A stretch of 9,427 bases of DNA from Desulfobacterales bacterium (GTDB taxonomy: Bacteria; Desulfobacterota; Desulfobacteria; Desulfobacterales; JAUWMJ01), in the NCBI GenBank assembly GCA_030613225.1, contig JAUWMJ010000078.1, positions 1-9,427 of the forward strand, in the 5' to 3' direction. The translations under genes were made by a program, and so were the position numbers. Shown in pieces: positions 1 to 5,719 of this stretch. Under the pieces are notes generated by a model. The model did no database searches and was not told the DNA's origin. It worked only from the letters and a program-made list of their open reading frames with translations. Positions within the stretch are counted from its first letter, which is position 1, and each line of letters opens with the position of its first letter.

Positions 1-21
1 TTTTGCCGTTCCGTCTACCTC

Positions 22-573
22 TCAAAATTCTTTTTCGACCATGGCAATGGTCTCATACAACCAACGAATATACATTTTCTCATATAACTCACCAAAGCGC
101 CGCGTCGCCTCCCACAGGTACGCATCCTGCCTTAATTCAGGTTGGGAAGCAGTGATCTCTTTAATGAAATCCGGTGTTTCGGTTTTATACAGTTCGGCTT
201 GTCGCTCGTGCAGGCTGCGTAGCAGCCGTAATTGAGTCAGGATGGCTTCTTTTTCAAGTTTGCCTGAGAAAAACAGTTTCAGCAGCAATAGCTGCTTGGT
301 AGTATCAAGCTTGGTCACAGGCTGTAATAGCCATTCTTGCAATGCCTTTTCACCGGATTCCGCAATAGTATAAACCCGCCGGTCGGGGCGGCTCTCTTGA
401 GGTTCCAGATGGGATATGACCAGCCCTTCTCCTTCCAACTTTTTGAGAGTCGTATAAATTTGGCTTTGCTTAGCATGCCAGAAATGACCTGTTGACTTAT
501 CCATTGTCTGTTTGAGTTCATATCCGGTTTTCGATTCATACTTCAGAAGACCAAGTAACGCGTATTTAAGCAT
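22..573 (-). CDS. PadR-family transcriptional regulator
   Basis: This 183-residue protein has the two-part layout of PadR regulators. The N-terminal winged helix (about residues 1-75) opens MLKYALLGLLKYESKTGYEL and continues with FWHAKQSQIYTTLKKLEGEGL and the wing region RPDRRVYTI. A helical C-terminal dimerisation domain follows (about 90-180, ending RWLYETIAMVEKEF), matching the Vir-act-alpha type. PadR proteins are usually ligand-responsive repressors, often of detoxification or efflux genes; the ligand here cannot be read. The start is supported by AGAGG at 583-587, nine bases upstream of ATG, and the length is normal for the family. The gene diverges from marR at 811, and its own promoter carries a palindrome that could be its operator. 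No target gene is visible to its left because the window ends there. Family assignment is confident; function is inferred only. Confidence 0.9.
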   Translation of the reverse strand: MLKYALLGLLKYESKTGYELKQTMDKSTGHFWHAKQSQIYTTLKKLEGEGLVISHLEPQESRPDRRVYTIAESGEKALQEWLLQPVTKLDTTKQLLLLKLFFSGKLEKEAILTQLRLLRSLHERQAELYKTETPDFIKEITASQPELRQDAYLWEATRRFGELYEKMYIRWLYETIAMVEKEF

Positions 574-590
574 ATCGATTTACCTCTTTA

Positions 591-616
591 TTTATATATA
601 ATTATTTATATATAAA
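591..616. repeat. Perfect AT-rich palindrome, candidate PadR operator
   Basis: Arms TTTATATATA (591-600) and TATATATAAA (607-616) are perfect reverse complements separated by six bases. The palindrome covers the padR -10 and lies about 20 bp from its start codon, the usual place for an autoregulatory operator. PadR proteins bind inverted repeats, but this one lacks the familiar ATGT/ACAT half-sites, and simple TA runs can be palindromic by chance. The operator role is therefore an inference. Confidence 0.5.
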
Positions 617-635
617 CATTTATTACTCGTGTCAA
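607..635 (-). promoter_or_regulatory. padR promoter (sigma70-type)
   Basis: Read on the minus strand there is a perfect -35 TTGACA (630-635), a 17-base spacer and a -10 TATATA (607-612), followed about 20 bases later by the padR ribosome binding site. The -10 lies inside the right arm of the palindrome at 591-616, so a protein bound there would block transcription. Activity is inferred from consensus match and position. Confidence 0.65.
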
Positions 636-744
636 GATATTTAATTTTCTAAGCAGAAAAGAACAATAGGCTTCTTCATAGGAGGTTACGGAATGGAACT
701 ATCCTTTAAATTTCTGGAGCTTAGAAAAAACTTTAAAATTTATG

Positions 745-773
745 TTGACATTAATAATTAGGTGCCATATTAT
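745..773 (+). promoter_or_regulatory. marR promoter (sigma70-type)
   Basis: A perfect -35 TTGACA (745-750), a 17-base spacer and a -10 TATTAT (768-773) lie 37 bases ahead of the marR start codon. The same -35, spacer length and -10 recur upstream of the truncated second marR (8025-8053), although the surrounding sequence has drifted. That conservation is good evidence that this is the working promoter. Confidence 0.8.
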
Positions 774-775
774 TA
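752..775. promoter_or_regulatory. Candidate MarR operator, site 1
   Basis: Inverted arms TAATAAT (752-758) and ATTATTA (769-775) flank TAGGTGCCAT, whose GG..CC core is also symmetric. The site fills the space between -35 and -10 and overlaps the -10, so binding would block RNA polymerase. Related sites lie at 1332-1355 and 8032-8055. MarR proteins bind such short palindromes and commonly autoregulate; binding here is inferred. Confidence 0.5.
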
Positions 776-810
776 GTTAGCATACAAAAAACTTAAGGAA
801 AATTTATCTT

Positions 811-1320
811 ATGTTTTACCTCAAAGACCTTCCGACAGACAAAACCTTAAGCGAATTTGCCAAGCGCTATCCCGATTTGGACCCGTCGGCACTTAAAACC
901 TGCGTGGTTCTGTTGCGTACCGGTAGCGATCTTTTGACAGCTTTTGAGACCATTCTCGGGAAGCACGGTCTCTCACAGGGTCGGTTCCTTACGTTGATCG
1001 TCATGAACCGAGAACCGAATGAAGAGATTAATCCGTCATCCCTCGCAGAAAAAGTAGGCGTGACACGGGCCACCATGACAGGCCTTTTAGATGGGCTGGA
1101 ACAAAAGGGGCTGGTTAAGCGCCTGGCTCATCCTGAAGATCGCAGGAAAGTCAGTATCCGGCTTACGGAAACAGGGCGTAAGATTCTGGATGAGATGCTT
1201 CCGGACTATTACAGCCGTATCGCAAAACTAATGGTGAACTTGACCGAAAATGAGAGGCAAGAGCTGGTATCCCTATTAGGAAAGGTGAATCAAGGGCTCT
1301 TAACTTTATTCAAAGAGTAA
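811..1320 (+). CDS. MarR-family transcriptional regulator (intact copy)
   Basis: The protein is 169 residues, slightly longer than many MarR proteins because of an N-terminal extension (MFYLKDLPTDKTLSEFAKRY). The winged-helix core is clear. LSQGRFLTLIVMNR (about 54-67) leads into the helix-turn-helix INPSSLAEKVGVTRATMTGL (about 73-92), the recognition-helix segment LLDGLEQKGLVKR, and the wing with the family signature HPEDRRKVSIRLTETG (107-122). C-terminal helices would complete the dimer. A modest ribosome binding site (AAGGA, 795-799) lies 11 bases upstream of ATG, and the same arrangement is kept in the paralogue. MarR proteins typically repress themselves and a neighbouring gene until a small, often aromatic, ligand binds. 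The hydrolase genes immediately downstream on the same strand are the likeliest targets, supported by a similar operator-like site before them. Confidence 0.92.
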   Translation: MFYLKDLPTDKTLSEFAKRYPDLDPSALKTCVVLLRTGSDLLTAFETILGKHGLSQGRFLTLIVMNREPNEEINPSSLAEKVGVTRATMTGLLDGLEQKGLVKRLAHPEDRRKVSIRLTETGRKILDEMLPDYYSRIAKLMVNLTENERQELVSLLGKVNQGLLTLFKE

Positions 1321-1327
1321 TTTTTTT
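1297..1327 (+). terminator. Weak possible terminator at the end of marR
   Basis: CTCTT (1297-1301) can pair with AAGAG (1313-1317), and seven T residues follow at 1321-1327. The stem has only five base pairs and an 11-base loop, so it may be a partial terminator or chance. Confidence 0.25.
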
Positions 1328-1331
1328 ATGC

Positions 1332-1355
1332 TTATATTTAGGCACCTTATTATCA
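1332..1355. promoter_or_regulatory. Candidate MarR operator, site 2, upstream of the hydrolase gene
   Basis: The core TAGGCACCTT is followed by ATTAT. It shares TAGG, CC and TATTAT with site 1 and carries the reverse complement of the GGTGCC core. Five of the seven flanking positions are symmetric. A possible -10 TATTAT lies at 1348-1353, but the -35 17 bases upstream (TTTATG) is poor. The site is about 95 bases before the hydrolase start, suggesting shared control by the MarR protein. This is inference. Confidence 0.4.
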
Positions 1356-1359
1356 GGCT

Positions 1360-1400
1360 CCGAATAGTATTTTCGGCTGAGGCTTTACCAAAGAGCCTCA
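1360..1400 (+). other. Two tandem small hairpins in the hydrolase leader
   Basis: CCGAA (1360-1364) pairs with TTCGG (1372-1376) around a 7-base loop. Directly after it, TGAGGCT (1378-1384) pairs with AGCCTCA (1394-1400) around a 9-base loop. The second is followed by A residues rather than T, so it is not a plus-strand intrinsic terminator. It could stabilise or structure the 5' leader of the hydrolase mRNA. No known riboswitch is recognised. Confidence 0.35.
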
Positions 1401-1447
1401 AAAAACAATAATGAATAAGAGGTTATTTAAAAACAGGAGGATCAAAC

Positions 1448-2398
1448 ATGAAAAAGAAAAAGAGACTCATCACAATGCTGGCTTTGGTTGTCATTTTACC
1501 GCTCATTGTCATTTATGGAATTGGTTACTTCGCAGCTCACAAAGCACTTCATTTGCCTCATCAACCAATTTTGAAAACCCCGGCTGATTATGCATTAAAG
1601 TATGAAAATATAGATTTTCAAAGCACAGACAAAATTCCATTAAAAGGCTGGTGGATTCCCGGAGATAGTTCGGCTGTTATATTCATTATTCATGGGTATG
1701 GTGCCAACCGCGCAGGGTGGTTAGGAAAGAATATTAAGGGAGAAGAGGAATATATTGACTGGTTGGCCTCAGCACCCCCGCTCAATAAAGCCGGTTTTAA
1801 CCTGGTTTATTTTGATCAGCGGGCTTGTGGTGAAAGCGGTGGGGATATGATAACCCTTGGAAAATATGAAACAAACGATCTCATGGGTGCCATAAATTGG
1901 GTATTGGACAATAAGAGGCAAAGCAATGGCAAGAAGTTTAGCAGCATCGGCCTGATAGGGATGTCCATGGGCGGCAATGTGTCTCTGAGAGGCGCAATAG
2001 AATTAAAAAGGTTGCGTATTGAGAAAGCAGCAGTCATATCCGTTGGTGCTTACCGTTTTGATACCATGATCGACAAAAGCATCCGCTTCTGGACATCGCT
2101 GCCAGGGTTTTTTGTCCCCATTGTCAAACAAATGGTTGGGTTCATTCTCGGCTTCAACCCGTCACTGGAAATTGATCCGTCTCGTTATGCAGGTGAGATC
2201 AGCCCAATACCTGTGATGTTCATCCAGGCGGAAAAAGATGAGATTGGCGATGTTAAAGATGTCGAAGCCATTTATCAAAGTGCTGCCGAACCGAAGGAAC
2301 TTATAATTATACCGGATGCGCCCCGCTTCAAGGCTTACAAGTATCCGGCAGAAAATCCCAAAAAAATTGTATCGTTCTTCTCAAAGTATCTTTTGTAG
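1448..2398 (+). CDS. Membrane-anchored alpha/beta hydrolase
   Basis: This 316-residue protein starts with a basic tip (MKKKKR) and one hydrophobic helix (about 8-29), so the catalytic domain is probably anchored and faces outward. The alpha/beta hydrolase fold shows HGYGANR (82-88, oxyanion-hole strand), FDQRACGESGG (122-132), the nucleophile elbow GMSMGG with Ser173, and AEKDEIGD with Asp264 as the likely acid. At the expected catalytic His the sequence reads DAPRFKAYKYP, giving Arg293 from codon CGC at 2324-2326. Activity is therefore uncertain unless another His serves. Relatives are esterases and peptidase-like hydrolases; the substrate is unknown. AGGAGG at 1435-1440 sits seven bases before ATG. 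The next gene follows after about 30 bases on the same strand, indicating an operon. A MarR-type operator-like site lies upstream. Confidence 0.85.
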   Translation: MKKKKRLITMLALVVILPLIVIYGIGYFAAHKALHLPHQPILKTPADYALKYENIDFQSTDKIPLKGWWIPGDSSAVIFIIHGYGANRAGWLGKNIKGEEEYIDWLASAPPLNKAGFNLVYFDQRACGESGGDMITLGKYETNDLMGAINWVLDNKRQSNGKKFSSIGLIGMSMGGNVSLRGAIELKRLRIEKAAVISVGAYRFDTMIDKSIRFWTSLPGFFVPIVKQMVGFILGFNPSLEIDPSRYAGEISPIPVMFIQAEKDEIGDVKDVEAIYQSAAEPKELIIIPDAPRFKAYKYPAENPKKIVSFFSKYLL

Positions 2399-2428
2399 AA
2401 TATGAAACAAAAATGAAAGGAGAATAAA

Positions 2429-3097
2429 ATGAAAAAGACAATTTTTTTTATGTTGGTGTTATTTTGCATTTTTTCAAATGTAATTGCATCGGAAAAAGCG
2501 ATAAAAACAGGAGGAATAGAGATGTTAAATAATTCAAAAATAGCAATTCTTGTTATTGAGTTTCAAAAGACCTGGACGGAAAGAAGCTTTTTTCATAAGC
2601 TGATAAAAAAAGAATATGAATCAAGAAACGTTTACCAAAATACAAAACAGTTATTAGAAGTTGCCAGGAAAAACGGTTTTACAATAATTCAGTCGCCTTT
2701 CATTTTGGATAAAAATGATAAAGAGAAATATAAAAATATCCCATTCCTTCCAAAATTATTTGGACAATTTACTGCAAATACGTGGAGAGCAGAATATACG
2801 GACGGAATATTAGATAAGTCTGATATTGAAGTAAAAGGAAGAACCGCATTTGATAATACCGTAGATAGTAATCTACAGGCTATACTCAAAGAAAATAAGA
2901 TTGAAAAAATTTATTTTGTTGGTTTCACGACTGATCATTGTGTGGCGGAAACCATGGATACACTTATATCTGATGGTTACGAGTGTATACTTGTATCTGA
3001 TTGCACAGCTGCACGAAACAGTAAAATACAGCAGAAAATTGAAAATAAGTACACGTCTATTAAGAGCAAGCAAATTATAGAAGAAATTGTTGATTAG
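2429..3097 (+). CDS. Isochorismatase-family cysteine hydrolase with N-terminal signal peptide
   Basis: The 222-residue product is mainly an isochorismatase-like domain. IAILVIEFQKTW (38-49) is the first strand with Glu44 where the family usually has catalytic Asp. VKGRTAFDNT (135-144) carries Lys136, and FVGFTTDHCVAET (163-175) carries the nucleophile Cys171. The family hydrolyses amides such as nicotinamide or N-carbamoyl compounds, or the isochorismate ether bond; the substrate here is unknown. Residues 1-20 form a Sec-type signal peptide (KKT, hydrophobic core, VIA-S cleavage), which is unusual for the family. The start at 2429 has AAGGAG six bases upstream. A second start at 2522 (Met32) has AGGAGG seven bases upstream and would give a cytoplasmic protein of normal length. 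The gene is visibly more AT-rich than the AOR operon, suggesting a separate origin. It is probably cotranscribed with the hydrolase upstream. Confidence 0.85.
   Translation: MKKTIFFMLVLFCIFSNVIASEKAIKTGGIEMLNNSKIAILVIEFQKTWTERSFFHKLIKKEYESRNVYQNTKQLLEVARKNGFTIIQSPFILDKNDKEKYKNIPFLPKLFGQFTANTWRAEYTDGILDKSDIEVKGRTAFDNTVDSNLQAILKENKIEKIYFVGFTTDHCVAETMDTLISDGYECILVSDCTAARNSKIQQKIENKYTSIKSKQIIEEIVD
2509..2524 (+). promoter_or_regulatory. Internal ribosome binding site and alternative start of the isochorismatase gene
   Basis: AGGAGG (2509-2514) is followed by seven bases and ATG (2522-2524). This is a stronger site than the one used by the upstream start at 2429. Translation from here skips the signal peptide and begins MLNNSKIAILVIEFQ, the usual beginning of the catalytic domain. 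The upstream reading frame translates this site as part of the linker (KTGGIE). Confidence 0.5.
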
Positions 3098-3129
3098 ATA
3101 TGTCAAGGTGCTTCACCGGACGGCAATTT

Positions 3130-3420
3130 CTATCCTCCTGCAATCGGGGGGAAAAGAGAGACCTCGTCCCCCTCATGCAGCTGAGTGTTCAATTTTCCTG
3201 GAAGATGGGAGTAATGGCGACCGTTGACTAAAATCCGTATATCCCGGCTAAGCGCATGGGTCTCAGGGTCGAAAATCATCTTTCTGAAATCCTTGCCATA
3301 CCTGGCGGACAATTCGTGAAGCAGGTCATCTACCGTTAGACTGTCCCCATCAAAATCAAAAGCCGCCTGAGCGTCCATGACTTTTCTTAATGTAAGAAAA
3401 CCTCTGATGCTTATTCTCAC
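3130..3420 (-). CDS. MoaD/ThiS-like ubiquitin-fold sulfur carrier
   Basis: This 96-residue protein has the beta-grasp pattern of MoaD/ThiS proteins: an N-terminal strand (MRISIRGF), the helix VDDLLHELSARYG (30-42), the strand IRILVNGRHY (61-70), then LHEGDEVSLFPPIAGG with the diagnostic C-terminal Gly-Gly. In MoaD that tail is adenylated and thiocarboxylated to donate sulfur for molybdopterin dithiolene formation. AOR enzymes need a bis-pterin tungsten cofactor, so a dedicated carrier in this operon fits. The start is GTG, and its G is also the last base of the upstream gene's TAG stop (one-base overlap), which implies translational coupling. It is the last gene of the operon and converges on the isochorismatase gene 32 bases away, with no convincing terminator between them. 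It could be a specialised paralogue rather than the housekeeping MoaD. Confidence 0.85.
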   Translation of the reverse strand: MRISIRGFLTLRKVMDAQAAFDFDGDSLTVDDLLHELSARYGKDFRKMIFDPETHALSRDIRILVNGRHYSHLPGKLNTQLHEGDEVSLFPPIAGG

Positions 3421-3914
3421 TATACTCCTAAACTGGCCCTAAACTCTTCCATCTGTGAGCGGTATTGGGCCAATTCTTCTTCAGATAATTCATCCGGAAA
3501 CTGGAGTTCCACCAGGGTCAGGGAGTCGATCACATTATTGGCATGGGGGGCGACTCCCAAAACGCCCACCTTGCTTCCATGTTCCAGTTTAATGTTGCCC
3601 AGCATGAAATCCGTCAAAAACTTGCGTTCCTTACGCAAGATTTTTTTCCACACCTGGGGCGTTGCCGCCATCAGGTAATCGGCTTCCTTGGTCACATCCT
3701 CTTCTTTAAAAAATTCAAGTCTAGTAAGCTGGCCTTCTTCAATAAACATACCAAAAATTATGTCCCTGTCGATGCCCCACTCCGGCTCGGCCTTCACCCG
3801 GTAACACATTTTGGCAGACAGCTTTTTTAACTTTTCCTGCAGTGCCGGATTGGATCGATACATTTTAGCGCTTTCTTCAAGCCATTTCGGTGTACAATAC
3901 TGATAAGTTGCCAT
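3420..3914 (-). CDS. Small SCP2-like (sterol carrier/lipid-binding type) protein
   Basis: The 164-residue soluble protein has no signal peptide or membrane segment. Its layout resembles SCP2-like domains: an N-terminal helix (WLEESAKMYRSNPALQEKLKKL, 11-32), a strand pair around YRVKAEP and DIIFGMFIEEGQLTRLEFF, then the typical stretch EADYLMAATPQVWKKIL (77-93) and FMLGNIKLEHGSKVGVLG (103-120). The match to SCP2 is by pattern only and is moderate. SCP2 proteins hold fatty acyl-CoAs or other lipids in a cavity, which would suit a neighbour of an acyl-CoA ligase and an aldehyde oxidoreductase. GGAGG lies six bases before ATG. The gene sits 29 bases after the ligase stop, and its TAG overlaps the GTG of the moaD-like gene. 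Alternatively it could be a cofactor-maturation or substrate-binding accessory protein. Confidence 0.6.
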   Translation of the reverse strand: MATYQYCTPKWLEESAKMYRSNPALQEKLKKLSAKMCYRVKAEPEWGIDRDIIFGMFIEEGQLTRLEFFKEEDVTKEADYLMAATPQVWKKILRKERKFLTDFMLGNIKLEHGSKVGVLGVAPHANNVIDSLTLVELQFPDELSEEELAQYRSQMEEFRASLGV

Positions 3915-3943
3915 AGTTTTCCTCCGTTAAAAATAATGAATGT

Positions 3944-5632
3944 TTAATCCGTCGGGGCTGTCTTCCCCATTTTGCTGATAATCTCGTCCCGCAATGCCTT
4001 TTTGAACAATTTTTCCGTAACTGTCATCGGCAGTTCGTCCCGAAATTCGACAAACTTCGGCACAGCATAAGGGGACAGATGCTCACGGCAAAATTCCCGG
4101 ATCTCTTCCTCAGTCACCTTTCCTTTAAACTTTTCTTTCAGCTGAATAACCGCCATCACCCGTTCGCTACCGGGAGTTTTTGGGTCCGGCACGCCAAACG
4201 CAGCCGCCATCAGGACACCCGGATGCTTATACAGAACCTCATCGACAGTGGTCGTGTAGACTTTCAGACCCGATACATTCACCATGTCTTTGGTTCTGTC
4301 GCACATGTGAAAATAGCCGTCTTCATCCATAGTCGCGATATCACCGGTATGCAGCCAGCCATCCTTTGTGAGTCCTGAACCCGGCTCCGGCCAGTAGCCT
4401 TTCATAATCTGTGGACCTCTCACAACGATCTCGCCGGCTTCGCCAAAGGCAACCTCCTCCCCCGTTGCGGGATCCACCAGTTTGCACTCCGTGTCAGGGG
4501 CCGGGACTCCCAGGCCGGTCTTTTCTCTGGGCATAAACCCGGTGATTTTGGAAAAGCCTGATAAGTTAAAATGGGTTAATGGGCTGGTCTCAGTCAGCCC
4601 GTAGCCTTCCGACACCGGTGAACCAAATTCCTTTTTAATGGCTTCAGCTATTTCCAGAGGCAGAGGCGCTGCTCCGCTCATGGGAATTACATTCATCTTG
4701 CCCACTTTAGCCTGGGCGATGCGCATGAGTTGGGTGGGCACGGTGGGAATCATAAATGGACGGTATCTTTTGATATATTCTACGAGCATCTTAGTATCTC
4801 TCGGATCGGGCATTAAGATAACCCTCAGTCCCAAAAAAGCAGCGGATTGTTCGATATAATGGGCATAAGAGTGAAACAGGGGTACGGAAAGGAAAACGGA
4901 TGCCTTCCCGGCAAGCCCGCGCATCAACGGCTTGAGCATCCAGGGAAATCCCATCCGGATACAACTGGAACGGTTAAAATGCGTGACCATGACGCCCTTG
5001 GGAATACCGGTGGCACCTCCGGTAAAAGCAAGTTCACATAGATCTTCAACAGGATCGATATCCACCTGAGGTGGTGTTGGATCATTATCCTCTATCAGCT
5101 TCCTGAACTCATACACCCCCCTCGGCAGTGCTGCGGATACTTTGTCTATGTCGTAGCCTTTAGTAGATGTAACGATGATATGCTCAAAAGCACAAAGCTC
5201 CTTTATTCCCAGGACGCGATCCAAATGTTCTTCCCGGCAGATGATGATCCGGCTGTTCGAACTTCCGGCTTCGTGAACAAGTCCTTCATCGGTACGCAAA
5301 ATACTCGTCGGCACAATAGCAGCACCGGCCTTTAAAATAGCCCAATCGCTGATAATAAACTCCATGCAGTTGGGAAGAAAGGTGCACACCCGATCTCCCT
5401 TTTCCACTCCCAGTCCGGCCAGGGCGGCGGCCAGTTTATCCGTCTGGATCTTCAAGTTCCTGTAATTGATCTTCCTTTCCAAAAAAAGAATTGCCGTTTG
5501 GCCGGGATATTTTTCAGCCGCATTATCCAGTGCTTTAAATACCGGCTCCTTGGGATAAGGGGCCAGGCTGTGCTCAAGTTTATATGGTCCCAGCTTGTAG
5601 CTCTTCAGCCAGGGTTTATCCGCATAAGTCAT
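3944..5632 (-). CDS. AMP-forming acyl-CoA ligase (acyl-CoA synthetase family)
   Basis: The 562-residue protein belongs to the ANL adenylate-forming superfamily and would convert a carboxylic acid, ATP and CoA to acyl-CoA, AMP and pyrophosphate in the cytoplasm. Core motifs are in order: the phosphate-binding loop FTGGATGIPKGVMVTH (203-218), EGYGLTETSP (342-351), GWLHTGD with the ribose-binding Asp431 (425-431), the hinge DRTKDMVNVSG (445-455), and a C-terminal catalytic Lys541 in MTVTEKLFKKALR. The usual GK there is EK, and the loop has GGATG rather than the common GTTG; both are mild variants. Closest types are long- or medium-chain fatty acyl or aryl acid ligases. Substrate cannot be fixed, but the SCP2-like neighbour hints at a hydrophobic acid. 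GAGGAG sits seven bases before ATG. It lies 87 bases behind AOR in the same operon. Confidence 0.9.
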   Translation of the reverse strand: MTYADKPWLKSYKLGPYKLEHSLAPYPKEPVFKALDNAAEKYPGQTAILFLERKINYRNLKIQTDKLAAALAGLGVEKGDRVCTFLPNCMEFIISDWAILKAGAAIVPTSILRTDEGLVHEAGSSNSRIIICREEHLDRVLGIKELCAFEHIIVTSTKGYDIDKVSAALPRGVYEFRKLIEDNDPTPPQVDIDPVEDLCELAFTGGATGIPKGVMVTHFNRSSCIRMGFPWMLKPLMRGLAGKASVFLSVPLFHSYAHYIEQSAAFLGLRVILMPDPRDTKMLVEYIKRYRPFMIPTVPTQLMRIAQAKVGKMNVIPMSGAAPLPLEIAEAIKKEFGSPVSEGYGLTETSPLTHFNLSGFSKITGFMPREKTGLGVPAPDTECKLVDPATGEEVAFGEAGEIVVRGPQIMKGYWPEPGSGLTKDGWLHTGDIATMDEDGYFHMCDRTKDMVNVSGLKVYTTTVDEVLYKHPGVLMAAAFGVPDPKTPGSERVMAVIQLKEKFKGKVTEEEIREFCREHLSPYAVPKFVEFRDELPMTVTEKLFKKALRDEIISKMGKTAPTD

Positions 5633-5719
5633 CGTATTGCTCCTCGAATGTAATTCATAGTTGATGGCTATTGATCAATGTCCAACAGGTAAACCGCAAT
5701 CTTGACAATAATAAATCCA

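Larger units (their letters stand above)
654..1047 (+). repeat. marR duplication, left copy (direct repeat with 7937-8326)
   Basis: The stretch from CAGAAAA near 654, through the promoter and the first 79 codons of marR, is repeated in the same orientation at 7937-8326. Upstream non-coding sequence is recognisably similar but contains small indels. The coding part is much better kept: 71 of 79 residues are identical, with a run of more than 35 identical bases around codons 52-64. The left boundary is approximate because similarity fades gradually. Confidence 0.85.

Noticed and set aside
693..761. A 22-codon frame (MELSFKFLELRKNFKIYVDINN) with a strong AGGAGG upstream of marR, a possible leader peptide
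   Set aside because: The duplicated region near 7975 also has an ATG but is frameshifted and stops after nine codons, so the peptide is not conserved. The frame also runs through the marR -35 box.
3098..3129. GGTG/CACC hairpin between the convergent isochorismatase and moaD-like genes as a bidirectional terminator
   Set aside because: The stem is only 4 bp and has no T-run on either strand.
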